This document shows, piece after piece, positions 42,318-51,266 of a DNA stretch of 54,677 bases (positions within the stretch are counted from its first letter, which is position 1; each line of letters opens with the position of its first letter). Origin of the DNA: Clostridiales bacterium (GTDB lineage: Bacteria > Bacillota_E > Sulfobacillia > Sulfobacillales > JAIMBI01); contig DAHVOH010000013.1 of the NCBI GenBank assembly GCA_027318915.1, positions 1 through 54,677 on the forward strand, written 5' to 3'. Made by a program: the position numbers and the translations under genes. The notes below the pieces were generated by a model. The model was not told where the DNA came from, did not search any database, and saw only the letters and a program-made list of their open reading frames with translations.

Positions 42318-42647
42318 ACCAACCCCCTCCTTCACGTGCCGGCGTCAAACCGCCAAGCGTACCGGATCCCCTGCACACATCTTACCGCGTGCCGCCTTCC
42401 CGCCGGCGATTCGACGGGACGTGGGCCAAACTCCGGCGATCCGCGCGAGCAGAGGGCAAAGACCATACGGGCGCTGTACGGACGTGCTCGGTTGCAGGTC
42501 AACGGAGCCCAAACCCCTGCGGCAGGGAATTCGACCCTCCTGTGGAAGCATTGAGGGTTGACTGCGCGCTCGACGATTGCGGCTGTGGGCCGCCATCGGC
42601 CCCAATCGCCCGGCGGTTAAAATGGGAATGAGGTGGCAGGGTTGAGT
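42318..42647. other. Divergent intergenic region between the lipoprotein gene and moxR
   Basis: Carries the promoter regions of both genes. The minus-strand motif CACGCGGTAAGAT at 42391-42379 is shared with the DUF929 upstream region. On the + strand TAAAAT at 42618-42623 is a possible -10 for moxR, without a good -35. No gene visible. Confidence 0.45.
42379..42391 (-). promoter_or_regulatory. Second copy of the 13-bp motif shared with the DUF929 upstream region
   Basis: Identical to the motif at 15055-15067 and in the same orientation relative to the gene, about 62 nt before the lipoprotein start. Contains a possible -10 box TAAGAT. Confidence 0.35.
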
Positions 42648-43619
42648 ATGGAAGACAGGACCACTGCGGCACTGGGGGCACCCAAGGCCGCGCTTGACGC
42701 GGTCGTGGCGCAGATCGCGCAGGCGGTCGTGGGCAAGGAGGATGTGACGCGGCTCTTGATGACGGCGCTCGTCACCGGGGGTCATGTGCTGCTGGTGGAC
42801 GTGCCCGGCGTCGCCAAGACGCGGCTGGCTCGAGCTCTGGCTCGATCGCTGTCGATGAGCTTCGCCCGCATCCAAGCCACCCCCGACCTGCTGCCCGGTG
42901 ACGTGGTGGGGGTGTCGATTTACGACCCCGCGCGCACGGAGTTTCGGTACCGACCGGGGCCGGTGCTGAACCAAATGGTGCTGGTGGACGAAATCAACCG
43001 CGCCACACCCCGGACTCAGTCCGCTCTGTTGGAATGCATGGAGGAGCATCAAGTCACGGTCGATGGCGTGAGCCATCCCATCCCCGCTCCGTTCATGGTC
43101 GTGGCTACGCAGAATCCGGTCGAAATGGAGGGCACCTACCCTTTGCCGGAGGCGCAGCTGGATCGATTTCTCCTCGCATCGGCGGTGGGCTATCCGTCTT
43201 TGGACGACGAGAATGCCATGATCACGCGACTGGGACAGGATGATCCGCTGGAGCGGTTCGTGGCCCTGGCCAGCCCCGAAGATGTTCTGGCATGGCGCTC
43301 GGCGGCTCAGGCCGTGCGGCTGGCGGATTCCGTCCAACGGTATCTTCTGGATATTGTCCGGGCCACCCGGGAGGCGCCGCGGATTCAGCTCGGAGCAAGT
43401 CCGCGGGCGACGCTGTGGTATTCGCGTGCCGTGCGCGCCTACGCATGGCTAGACGGCCGCGACTATGTGCTGCCGGATGATGTGAAGGCGCTGGCCGCTC
43501 CTATCTTGGCGCACCGGCTGATGCTGTCGGCTGATGCCGAAGTCTTGGGGCGCTCGGCGCGCGACGTGGTGGCGGAGGTTCTGACCACGGTGGCCGCCCC
43601 CACCGAACACGTGCCATGA
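42648..43619 (+). CDS. MoxR-family AAA+ ATPase
   Basis: A 323-residue MoxR/RavA-like ATPase, thought to act as a chaperone-like remodeller for the proteins encoded next to it. Walker A is the MoxR form 'VDVPGVAKTRLARALA', Walker B 'NQMVLVDEINRATPRTQSAL', sensor I 'FMVVATQNPVEMEGTYPLPE' then 'AQLDRF', and the C-terminal lid has 'ASPRATLWYSRAVRAYAWLDG'. ATG 42648 is preceded by GCAGGG at 6 nt; GTG 42633 is a possible longer start. The stop overlaps the DUF58 start by 4 bp. Operon: moxR-DUF58-DUF4129. Confidence 0.94.
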   Translation: MEDRTTAALGAPKAALDAVVAQIAQAVVGKEDVTRLLMTALVTGGHVLLVDVPGVAKTRLARALARSLSMSFARIQATPDLLPGDVVGVSIYDPARTEFRYRPGPVLNQMVLVDEINRATPRTQSALLECMEEHQVTVDGVSHPIPAPFMVVATQNPVEMEGTYPLPEAQLDRFLLASAVGYPSLDDENAMITRLGQDDPLERFVALASPEDVLAWRSAAQAVRLADSVQRYLLDIVRATREAPRIQLGASPRATLWYSRAVRAYAWLDGRDYVLPDDVKALAAPILAHRLMLSADAEVLGRSARDVVAEVLTTVAAPTEHVP

Positions 43620-44839
43620 ATCTTCCGCGCCATCATCTTTCCGTCATTGGCGATTTTCTCATGCTTCTGGCCCTGGCGGGTCTGTTCACCGGCCGACCGG
43701 TGGTGGTGGCGGCCTCCGCCTTCGTGGCCGGTTTGTGGCTGTTTTCCTGGGGATTTGGGCGGCGCGCGTTGGCCCGCATCACCGTGCAGCAGCAGGTCCG
43801 GCCCTGGGCCGTGCCCATTGGCGAGCCGGTCGATTTAGCCGTCAGCGTGAGCAATCACTTCGGCTGGCCGATTCCGGTCCTGGAGTGGTCGGACCAGTTG
43901 CCGGACCTGGTCGAAGCTTCGGCGGCCCGCACCGGTGTGGTCAACACCTCGGAGGGGCGCCGCCCCACCGTCTACGGCCGATTTAGCATGGGACGCCGGG
44001 AGATAGTGACCCAGCATGTCGTCGTGAGGGCCCAGCGACGGGGCCGCTACGTATTTGGCCCCCTGTACCTTGCTCTGCGCGATCCCCTGGGCGTGGCCGA
44101 GCTGGACCGCGTCGACGCGGCGCCCACTGCCCTCACGGTTTTTCCGCAATTGTTTCCGCTGCCGGGCCCCTTGGTATTGCCCATGGCGCCGCGCGGCGCC
44201 CGCCGGGGGCCGCCGTGGAATCCCCCGGATCCCACGCGCTACATCGGGGTGCGCCCGTATGAACCGGGCGATTCGCCGCGTCTCATTCATCCCTTCGCCA
44301 GCGCGCGCACCGGCACCCTGCAGGTGAAGAGGCTCGAGACCGAGGCTGACGATCAGGTGGAACTGGTGGCATTGGCCGCCACCGCGCCGTTTTTGTGGCA
44401 GGGCATTCAATCCGAACGGTTGGAGTCGCTGGTGTCAGCCGTCGCATCGGCCGCGCACCACCACTTGACCCGAAGTGCCGCCGTGGGCCTCTCGCTCGCG
44501 GGGTCGGTGTATGGATCACCCAAAGGGGTCGACCTGCCGCCGCGGGCGGGACGCGACCAGTGGATGCGGATACAGACCGCGCTGGCGTGGGTGATGCCCG
44601 GCGGCGGCGAAGCGGGCGAGCTGGGGAATGCGTTGACCCGTCTGGCGCAGCGAGCCCGGCCGGGCACGCAGGTGTTTGTCTTCACCTGTTTTTACCTAGA
44701 CGCTTGGACACCCATCGTCCGGCGTCTCAGCCGGCGTGGCATGCGCGTCGTCTGGGTGGCCGTGGCGCCTCGGGAGCCGTGGCCGACGCTGCCCGGAGTG
44801 CGCATGGTGACATGGACGCCCGAGGTGGTGATGCCGTGA
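43616..44839 (+). CDS. DUF58 domain protein (membrane-anchored)
   Basis: A 407-residue protein with two N-terminal transmembrane helices (about 10-48), a beta-rich stretch resembling an Ig-like domain ('EPVDLAVSVSNHFGWPIPVL'), and the DUF58 signature 'RYIGVRPYEPGDSPRLIHPF'. A vWA-like fold follows, without an intact MIDAS DxSxS motif. DUF58 proteins accompany MoxR ATPases and DUF4129/transglutaminase membrane proteins; the biochemical role is unknown. Coupled at both ends by 4-bp overlaps. Confidence 0.9.
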   Translation: MNLPRHHLSVIGDFLMLLALAGLFTGRPVVVAASAFVAGLWLFSWGFGRRALARITVQQQVRPWAVPIGEPVDLAVSVSNHFGWPIPVLEWSDQLPDLVEASAARTGVVNTSEGRRPTVYGRFSMGRREIVTQHVVVRAQRRGRYVFGPLYLALRDPLGVAELDRVDAAPTALTVFPQLFPLPGPLVLPMAPRGARRGPPWNPPDPTRYIGVRPYEPGDSPRLIHPFASARTGTLQVKRLETEADDQVELVALAATAPFLWQGIQSERLESLVSAVASAAHHHLTRSAAVGLSLAGSVYGSPKGVDLPPRAGRDQWMRIQTALAWVMPGGGEAGELGNALTRLAQRARPGTQVFVFTCFYLDAWTPIVRRLSRRGMRVVWVAVAPREPWPTLPGVRMVTWTPEVVMP

Positions 44840-45912
44840 TTCGTCAACGGCTGGTGAGTCTCAGCTTGGAGATCGGCTGGATGGTGCCGTGGCTGTTTGC
44901 TCTCCATGCGGGCCGCGCCTGGTGGATCGTGCCGGCCGCGGGTTTGTCGGCGCTTTTTGTGGCGCGGATCTCGACGCGTGGCGTGTTCGGTCCGGTCACG
45001 CTGCTGGCGGCCATGGGCGGCGGCGCTCTGTTGGGCGGCGTCCTGGGCGCCATCGCAGCCGGCATCGCCTGGTGGCGTGGCTGGGCCGCCCATGGCGAGG
45101 ACCGCCCCCGCCTTTTGGTGCGCTTGGTGGTGGTGTTGATCGCCCTGGGCATCCTCGTGCTGTGGCACCCTGGCTGGTGGTGGATCCTGGCCGGCGCCCT
45201 GCTGCTGGCGGTCGCCGGCCTGGCTGAGGCCGCGCGCCCGGAAGGGGTGTCGGGGCAGGAATGGTGGACCCTGGGAACCGCGCTCGCCGTGGTGTCGCTG
45301 GGTGTTGCGCTGGTCGTTTATGGGTTGGCGTGGTGGGGTCCGTGGAAGCATTTGACGCCCCTTTTGGAACTGGCGTTTCAATTAGTGGTGGAGGTCGCCG
45401 CGGCGCTCGTCTTTCGCATTTTCCAGGATCTCCATTTGAAGGGCCGGGTCGTGGCGCCCAAGGTTCCCCAAGTCAAAAGGCCAGCCGCGAAGAGGCCGCC
45501 CATTCGGTATGCCGGCGGGCATCATGTTCTGATCCTCATCGTGTTGGGCGTCCTGGGAGCCGCCGCTCTGGCGTGGGGAGCCGTTTGGCTGAGCCGTGCG
45601 CTGGCTCGGTGGCAGCCGCCGCCCCCGGACGAGGACGAGCGTGTGGAGCGCAAGAAACTGCCGGATCGGGAAGTGGGCTGGCAAAGCCACTTGACCTTTA
45701 CGCGCCGGGTTGTGGCCGGACGCATGCGGCGGGCCGTGCGGCGCCGCTACGGACCGCGTCCACATGAAACGCTGCGCGAGTGGCTTCTCCGTGTACACGG
45801 CGAGGTGCCCGAAGCGGTTGTGCGGCTGTATGAAGAGGTCCGGTACGCGGGCGCGGCGGATTCGGCCGATCGCGCCGAGCGGACGCGGCGGCGCTGGCCC
45901 CGGGAGCCGTGA
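44836..45912 (+). CDS. Multi-span membrane protein with C-terminal DUF4129-like domain
   Basis: A 358-residue protein with about seven transmembrane segments (residues ~10-165 and ~230-255), a basic cytoplasmic loop between them, and a soluble C-terminus with 'RMRRAVRRRYGPRPHETLRE' and 'VRLYEEVRYAG', which matches the DUF4129 pattern of an H/R-E-TxREWL helix and a final Y-x-x-V/A-R-Y-G helix. In many MoxR-DUF58 operons the third gene also has an extracellular transglutaminase core (Cys-His-Asp); no such segment is present. GTG start within the DUF58 stop. A short hairpin follows the gene. Confidence 0.8.
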   Translation: MIRQRLVSLSLEIGWMVPWLFALHAGRAWWIVPAAGLSALFVARISTRGVFGPVTLLAAMGGGALLGGVLGAIAAGIAWWRGWAAHGEDRPRLLVRLVVVLIALGILVLWHPGWWWILAGALLLAVAGLAEAARPEGVSGQEWWTLGTALAVVSLGVALVVYGLAWWGPWKHLTPLLELAFQLVVEVAAALVFRIFQDLHLKGRVVAPKVPQVKRPAAKRPPIRYAGGHHVLILIVLGVLGAAALAWGAVWLSRALARWQPPPPDEDERVERKKLPDREVGWQSHLTFTRRVVAGRMRRAVRRRYGPRPHETLREWLLRVHGEVPEAVVRLYEEVRYAGAADSADRAERTRRRWPREP

Positions 45913-45913
45913 G

Positions 45914-45930
45914 CCCCCGGAAGTCGGGGG
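45914..45930 (+). terminator. Possible terminator after the moxR operon
   Basis: CCCCCG / CGGGGG, 6 bp with a 5-nt loop, immediately after the stop; the sequence ATTCTC follows. No true T tract, so weak. Confidence 0.4.
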
Positions 45931-46022
45931 ATTCTCGGCCGTGATGCCGACCGCGCCACCGATGCGAGGGGCCTGCCGTCGCCGGTTGAACCGGCGCTAT
46001 CATGAACGAAGGGGTGAACGCG

Positions 46023-47498
46023 GTGAACGGTCGCCTGGACCCTCCCGATTGGGAAGCGTTTCGACGCCTGGGACACCGTATGGTGGACGATTTGGCGGAG
46101 CATTTGCAAGCCATCGGCACGAAGCCGCCTGCCGTTCCGATGGAGGCGGAGGCTCGTTCGGCGTTCCAACGACCCCTGCCGGTATCGGGCGAGGGGCTGG
46201 AGGCCGCCTACGAAGACTTTCGCCGTTACGTCCTGAGTACGCAAACCCTCAACCTGCACCCGCGCTTCTGGGGCTGGGTGGTGGGCACGGGACGTCCGGG
46301 CGGCATGTTGACGGAGATGTTGACGGGCGCTCTCAACGCCAACGTCAGCGGCGGCGACTTGGCCCCCGTGTGGGTGGAAATGCAGGTGCTGGAGTGGTGC
46401 AAGGCATTGTTGGGGTATCCCCAGGATGCGGGCGGCATTTTGGTCAGCGGCGGCTCGATGGCCAACCTGCTTGGCCTGGCGGTGGCGCGGAGCGCCCGGT
46501 CGCCCGATGCCACCGCGGCCGTCGGTGTCCACGGAGGCGGGGCTCCTCTGGTGGTCTACGCCTCCACGGAACGCCACAGTTCCGTCGACAAAGCTGTTGC
46601 TCTCTTGGGCCTCGGCCGAACTGGCCTGCATCTGGTGGGGGTGAATGAGGCCTTTCAAATCGACGTGCCGGCCCTCCGGCGGGCGATCCGGGCAGATCGG
46701 GCGGCGGGTCGCCACCCCATCGCGGTGGTGGGCAACGCCGGCACCGTGAACACCGGCGCGTTTGACAACCTCGAGGCATTGGCGTCCGCGGCACACGACG
46801 AGGGAATATGGCTGCATGTGGATGGCGCGTTCGGGGCGCTGGTCGCGGCATCGCCGGAGTACCAAAGCCGCGTCTTCGGGCTGGATGCGGCCGACTCCCT
46901 CGCGTTTGACCTGCATAAGTGGCTCCACATGCCCTATGGCGTCGGCTGCCTGCTGGTTCGTGATGGCGAAGCCCAGCGCCGCGCCTTTTCGCTGCGGCCC
47001 GACTATTTAGCTCAGGAAACATTGGGGGACTTTGCCGGACCGATTTGGTTCGACGACTACGGTATCGAGTTGTCGCGCCCGTTTCGTGCGCTGAGCGTCT
47101 GGATGGCGTTCAAGGAATGGGGTCGGGACGCTTTCGTCCAGGCCATCGAAGAAAACCTGCGCCAAGCGCAGCATTTGGCCGACCTCATTCGTCAGGAGCC
47201 TCGGCTGCGGCTGATGGCTCCGGTGCCCGCCAATGTTGTCTGCTTTCGCTATGTGGGCGACTTGACGGATGAAGCGACCATCAGCGCCGTCAACGAACAG
47301 CTGGTCCTGGCCCTCATCCTGGAAGGGGTTGCCGTTGTCTCCAGCACGAAGCTGCACGACGTGTTTGTCCTTCGGGTGGCCATCACCAATCACCGCACGC
47401 GCCTTGAGGACATGGATCTCTTGGTGCGCGAAACCGTTCGGATCGGCGATCGCCTCTCGGGCGGAAAGACGAGCGCGGGAGACTCGGCCCGAAGATGA
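46023..47498 (+). CDS. PLP-dependent group II decarboxylase (aromatic-L-amino-acid / glutamate decarboxylase family)
   Basis: A 491-residue fold-type I PLP enzyme of the pyridoxal-dependent decarboxylase family. Landmarks: 'LNLHPRFWGWVVGTG' near the N-terminus, 'GILVSGGSMANLLGLAVARS' (cofactor phosphate), 'ASTERHSSVDKAVALLGLG' with the His that stacks on PLP, 'WLHVDGAFGAL' with the pyridine-binding Asp, and 'AFDLHKWLHMPYGVGCLL' with the Schiff-base Lys. The amine product cannot be deduced. I chose GTG 46023, which has GAAGGGGTG 6 nt upstream; ATG 46002 has none. The gene stands alone. Confidence 0.92.
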   Translation: MNGRLDPPDWEAFRRLGHRMVDDLAEHLQAIGTKPPAVPMEAEARSAFQRPLPVSGEGLEAAYEDFRRYVLSTQTLNLHPRFWGWVVGTGRPGGMLTEMLTGALNANVSGGDLAPVWVEMQVLEWCKALLGYPQDAGGILVSGGSMANLLGLAVARSARSPDATAAVGVHGGGAPLVVYASTERHSSVDKAVALLGLGRTGLHLVGVNEAFQIDVPALRRAIRADRAAGRHPIAVVGNAGTVNTGAFDNLEALASAAHDEGIWLHVDGAFGALVAASPEYQSRVFGLDAADSLAFDLHKWLHMPYGVGCLLVRDGEAQRRAFSLRPDYLAQETLGDFAGPIWFDDYGIELSRPFRALSVWMAFKEWGRDAFVQAIEENLRQAQHLADLIRQEPRLRLMAPVPANVVCFRYVGDLTDEATISAVNEQLVLALILEGVAVVSSTKLHDVFVLRVAITNHRTRLEDMDLLVRETVRIGDRLSGGKTSAGDSARR

Positions 47499-47745
47499 TC
47501 GTGGCGGGTTGGCCGGGCTGGGCCCTCGTGCTGGCCGTCTTCCCTCCTCAGGACACGCAGGAGCCCACACTGGAGCACGACGGCGACACCGCCCCTTAGC
47601 GGAGCCCCGGCGACGTCTCCGCGGTCGTGCCGTATGGTCCGAGCCGGTGCCTGTAGGACCCGGCCTTCACATACTCATGTACGGATCCGGGGAGCTGCGG
47701 TACAATGCTATTTTTAGACGGGGCCGGTGAGGTGGGATACGGCCG

Positions 47746-48282
47746 GTGACTCTGGTGCGAATAGGCGACAAGCTGGTCAACCTGGCGCGCGTGCACAGTG
47801 TGATTGACGAGGCGTTTCGACTGAGGGCGCTGGGATTGTCCCAAACAGAGGTGGGCGAGCGCCTGGGGCTGGACCGGACGGTCGTCTCGCGCTTGGAAAG
47901 TGTAGGGGAAATCGGGAAGGGACACGCTATCGCGGTGATCGGCTTCCCGGTGGCCAACCGTGACGAGATTCGTGAGCTGGCGTCGCGGCTTGGGGTCGAG
48001 TTTGTGTGGGTGATGTCGGACCAAGAGCGTCGAGACTTTGCCCAGCAGCGCTCAGGAGCGGCTCTGATCGACGAGATCTTGGAATTGGCCGCTCGGGTGC
48101 GGCAGTTCGACGTCGTCATCCTGATGGGGTCGGATCGGCGCCTGTCGATGATGGAGGCTCTTCTGGATCCCCGCCGGGTCGTCCCGATTGTGCTGGGCCC
48201 GACCCCCCTCGATCATGATGTGGAAGTCGACTTGGACGCGCTGGAAGCGGCTATTCGCGCCTTGAGCCTGGCAGGAGATTGA
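47746..48282 (+). CDS. Helix-turn-helix regulator preceding greA-lysS
   Basis: A 178-residue protein. Residues ~22-55 form an XRE/sigma-like HTH ('FRLRALGLSQTEVGERLGLD' then 'RTVVSRLESVG'). The rest has alternating alpha/beta structure ('HAIAVIGFPVANRDEI', 'FVWVMSDQERRDF', 'VVILMGSDRRLSMMEAL'), suggesting a small ligand- or nucleotide-binding domain of no family I recognise. GTG 47746 has GAGGTGGG 9 nt upstream; GTG 47755 is possible. A TACAAT -10-like box lies at 47701-47706. Its position before greA-lysS resembles the small XRE gene (yazB) of B. subtilis, but the protein is much longer. Confidence 0.75.
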   Translation: MTLVRIGDKLVNLARVHSVIDEAFRLRALGLSQTEVGERLGLDRTVVSRLESVGEIGKGHAIAVIGFPVANRDEIRELASRLGVEFVWVMSDQERRDFAQQRSGAALIDEILELAARVRQFDVVILMGSDRRLSMMEALLDPRRVVPIVLGPTPLDHDVEVDLDALEAAIRALSLAGD

Positions 48283-48398
48283 TGGTGCGCGTCGAAACTG
48301 GCCGGACAGTTTCGTTCTCGCGCAAGCTCGGGAGCGAGACATCCAGGAAGAGCCCGGGTCTATCCGGGCGGCGCTGACGGAAAGAAGGGGACTCTAAT

Positions 48399-48872
48399 TT
48401 GAGCGAACGGGAATTGCTGGTGTCGGCGGAAGGCTTGAAGAAGCTGGAGAGCGAGCTCGAACACCTGAAGACGGTCAAGCGGACCGAAGTGGCCGAGCGC
48501 ATCAAGCAGGCCCGCGAGTTCGGTGATATCTCCGAGAACTCCGAGTACGAGGACGCCAAGAACGAGCAGGGACTTATCGAGGCACGCATTCAGTCCTTGG
48601 AGAATATGTTGCGCAATGCTCGCGTCGTGGACGAAACCGGTCAGGACAAATCGGTAGTGCACATCGGCTCCCGGGTTCGGGTGTTGGATGAGCAGCAGCA
48701 CGAGGAAGAAGAGTACATCGTGGTCGGTTCGGCCGAAGCCGACCCGATTCGCAACCGGATCTCGATTGAGTCGCCGGTGGGCAAAGCGCTGCTGGGTGCC
48801 ACAGCCGGTGACCGGATCGAGGTGGCCGTGCCCATGGGTCGTCTCAGTCTCACCGTCGTGGCCGTCAGTTAA
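48399..48872 (+). CDS. greA: Transcript cleavage factor GreA
   Basis: Rescues backtracked RNA polymerase by stimulating cleavage of the nascent RNA. 157 residues. The N-terminal coiled coil contains '[20 protein letters not shown]' and the tip '[20 protein letters not shown]', whose two acidic residues (D-x-x-E) act in the polymerase channel. The C-terminal FKBP-like domain has 'GSRVRVLD' and '[20 protein letters not shown]'. The TTG start has AAGAAGGGGA 7 nt upstream. One base separates its stop from the lysS ATG. Confidence 0.98.
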   Translation: MSERELLVSAEGLKKLESELEHLKTVKRTEVAERIKQAREFGDISENSEYEDAKNEQGLIEARIQSLENMLRNARVVDETGQDKSVVHIGSRVRVLDEQQHEEEEYIVVGSAEADPIRNRISIESPVGKALLGATAGDRIEVAVPMGRLSLTVVAVS

Positions 48873-48873
48873 G

Positions 48874-50346
48874 ATGCCCAGTCGGGACGGATCGTCCCCC
48901 GGTGAAGAGCTGCGGGCTGTGCGTCTGGCCAAATGGCGGGCGCTGCAGGAGGCTGGCCAGGATCCGTTTGCCGTCACTCGCTTTGTCCGCTCGCACCAAG
49001 CGGCCGCCGTCCGCCAAGGGTTTCCGGCCAACCAAGGCGCCGTGGTGCGAGTGGCGGGACGGGTGATGGCTTTGCGCCGACACGGCGGCGCCGCCTTCCT
49101 TGATGTCGAAGACGCGTCGGGCCGATTGCAATGGTATGTGACGCGTGACCATCCCGAAGCCTTTCGCTGGCTGGAGTCGCTGGATTTGGGCGACCACGTC
49201 GGGGCGGAAGGCACCGTGTTCCAGACTCGTCGCGGCGAAGTGTCCGTGGCCGTCACGGCGCTGACGGTGCTGGCCAAGAGCCTCCGGGGATTGCCGGACA
49301 AGCGGCACGGACTGCAGGACGTCGATCTCCGTTACCGGCAGCGATATTTGGATCTTTTAGCCAATCCGGAGACCCGCAAGGTGTTCCACATCCGCTCCGA
49401 GGCCGTGCGATCCATCCGGGAATTCCTCCATCAGGAGGCGTTCGTGGAGGTGGAGACCCCGGTGCTCCTGACCCTCGCCGGGGGCGCCGAAGCCCGGCCG
49501 TTCAAGACGCACCACAATGCGCTCAATATTCCGCTCTATCTTCGGATCGCAATGGAGCTGCACTTGAAGCGGCTGATTGTGGGCGGCTACGAACGAGTCT
49601 TTGAGATCGGCCATTCATTTCGCAACGAGGGCATGGACACGCGGCACAGCCCCGAGTACACAATGCTGGAGCTCTACTGGGCGTACCATGATTACGAGGA
49701 CATGATGGACTTGGTCGAGCGGCTGATGGAGCACGTGGTGCGCGCGGCCACGGGCGGTACGACGCTGCAGGTGGGGGATCGGCGTTTGGACTTTGCTCCC
49801 CCCTATCCGCGGGTGGACCTGCTGGAGCGTTTCCATGAGCGGACGGGGCTGGACTGGTTTCAGCTGGATACGCGGGAAAAGGCTTGGGCCGCGTGTCGCG
49901 ACCTTGGCGTGGTCGTGGATGGGGGGGCGTCCCGCACCCAGATCCTGGACAAGCTGGTGAGTCAAACGGTGGAGCGGGACTTGGACCGGCCCACATTTCT
50001 CATTCATCACCCGGTGGAGCTGTCTCCGCTGGCCAAGCGCCGAGCCTCCGATCCGCGCACCACGGAACGATTTGAATTGTTCTGCCAGGGCACGGAGTTG
50101 GCCAATGCGTTCTCGGAGTTGAATGATCCGCTGGACCAGCGGCAGCGGTTCTTGGCCCAGCAGGAGGAGCGGCGGGCCGGCAACGATGAGATGCCTGAAC
50201 TGGACGAGGATTTCCTGACCGCGTTGGAGTACGGAATGCCTCCCACGGCGGGTTTGGGTCTGGGAATAGACCGGTTGGTCATGCTGTTGGCGGACGTGCC
50301 CACTATCCGCGACGTGATTCTGTTTCCGATCATGCGGCCGCTATGA
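48874..50346 (+). CDS. lysS: Lysyl-tRNA synthetase, class II
   Basis: Charges tRNA-Lys. 490 residues. The N-terminal OB fold binds the anticodon ('VRVAGRVMALRRHGGAAFLD'). Class II motif 1 includes 'FVEVETPVLLTLAGGAEARP', motif 2 'YERVFEIGHSFRNEGMDTRH', and motif 3 'GLGLGIDRLVMLLADVP'. 'YLRIAMELHLKRLIVGGYE' is the lysine-specific block. The ATG directly follows the greA stop, with no strong ribosome site of its own, so coupled translation is likely. The stop overlaps the next gene by 4 bp (ATGA). Confidence 0.98.
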   Translation: MPSRDGSSPGEELRAVRLAKWRALQEAGQDPFAVTRFVRSHQAAAVRQGFPANQGAVVRVAGRVMALRRHGGAAFLDVEDASGRLQWYVTRDHPEAFRWLESLDLGDHVGAEGTVFQTRRGEVSVAVTALTVLAKSLRGLPDKRHGLQDVDLRYRQRYLDLLANPETRKVFHIRSEAVRSIREFLHQEAFVEVETPVLLTLAGGAEARPFKTHHNALNIPLYLRIAMELHLKRLIVGGYERVFEIGHSFRNEGMDTRHSPEYTMLELYWAYHDYEDMMDLVERLMEHVVRAATGGTTLQVGDRRLDFAPPYPRVDLLERFHERTGLDWFQLDTREKAWAACRDLGVVVDGGASRTQILDKLVSQTVERDLDRPTFLIHHPVELSPLAKRRASDPRTTERFELFCQGTELANAFSELNDPLDQRQRFLAQQEERRAGNDEMPELDEDFLTALEYGMPPTAGLGLGIDRLVMLLADVPTIRDVILFPIMRPL

Positions 50347-51266
50347 GCGAGCAGGTCAAATCGGTGGTGAGCGTCAGCCTGGGGACGCGGCTTCGCGACC
50401 ATCGCGCCGTCATTGAACTGGCGGGTCGATCCGTCGAGGTGTGGCGCCGCGGCGTCGACGGCGACATGGACCGGGCGCAGGCGCTGATCGGTGAGCTGGA
50501 CGGCCAGGTGGATGCCATCGGTCTCGGCGGGATTGACTTGGCGCTGTGGGTGGAGGATCGGTGTTATCCGATAGCCGACGCCGAACGGCTCCGGGCAGCG
50601 GCGCGCGTCACTCCGGTGGTGGACGGGTTTGGCGTCAAGTCGGTGTGGGAGCCGGTCGTCGTCCGGCAGCTCGCGGAACGCGGAATCATTCGCCGGGGCG
50701 ACGCGGTGTTGATGATGTCCGCCATGGACCGTTATCCGATGGCGGCCGCGCTCACCGCCGTGGGTTGTTCGGTGGTTTTCGGAGATCTGATGTTTGCCAG
50801 TCGGATCGATTATCCCATTCGCACGCTGGACGAATTGAAGGAGCTGGCCGCCAAGATCCTTCCCGAGCTGACCCGGCTTCCCATCGCGCTTCTGTATCCG
50901 ACCGGCGCGCGGCAGGAGGAGCCGCCGGATCCACGGTTTGCGCGCTATTTTGCCGAGGCGAGGATCCTGGCCGGTGATTTCCATTACTTGCGACGGTATC
51001 TGCCCGAGCGGCTGGCGGGTCAGGTGGTGATTACCACCACGACGACGCCGGATGACGTCCGCCTGCTGCGGGAGCGGGGGGCGTCGGTCCTCGTGACCAC
51101 CACCCCGCGGCTTTCCGGTCGGACCTTCGGCACCAACGTGATGGAGGCGGCTCTGGTGGCGGTGAGTGGGTTGACCGCCGAGGCGCCGGGGTGGGCGGAC
51201 ATGGTGCTGAAAAGCGGTCTGGAACCTGACATCATGTGCATGGGAGTTGACGCCGGTGGCGGATGA
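50343..51266 (+). CDS. Quinate 5-dehydrogenase-like conserved protein
   Basis: A 307-residue protein of a family seen in deep-branching Firmicutes and usually annotated as quinate 5-dehydrogenase, though the activity is not firmly shown. Conserved-looking blocks are 'VVSVSLGTRLRDHRAVIELA', 'QVDAIGLGGIDLALWVEDR', 'AVLMMSAMDRYPMAAALTAV' and 'SVVFGDLMFA', the last two resembling a Rossmann crossover, then 'IALLYPTGARQEE' and 'LVTTTPRLSGRTFGTNVMEA'. ATG overlaps the lysS stop by 4 bp, and its end overlaps the SCP2-like gene by 11 bp. Function in this operon unknown. Confidence 0.7.
   Translation: MSEQVKSVVSVSLGTRLRDHRAVIELAGRSVEVWRRGVDGDMDRAQALIGELDGQVDAIGLGGIDLALWVEDRCYPIADAERLRAAARVTPVVDGFGVKSVWEPVVVRQLAERGIIRRGDAVLMMSAMDRYPMAAALTAVGCSVVFGDLMFASRIDYPIRTLDELKELAAKILPELTRLPIALLYPTGARQEEPPDPRFARYFAEARILAGDFHYLRRYLPERLAGQVVITTTTTPDDVRLLRERGASVLVTTTPRLSGRTFGTNVMEAALVAVSGLTAEAPGWADMVLKSGLEPDIMCMGVDAGGG

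Noticed and set aside
42557..42600. TTGACT at 42558 as -35 of moxR
   Set aside because: No -10-like hexamer at 16-18 nt; the only TAAAAT is more than 50 nt further downstream.
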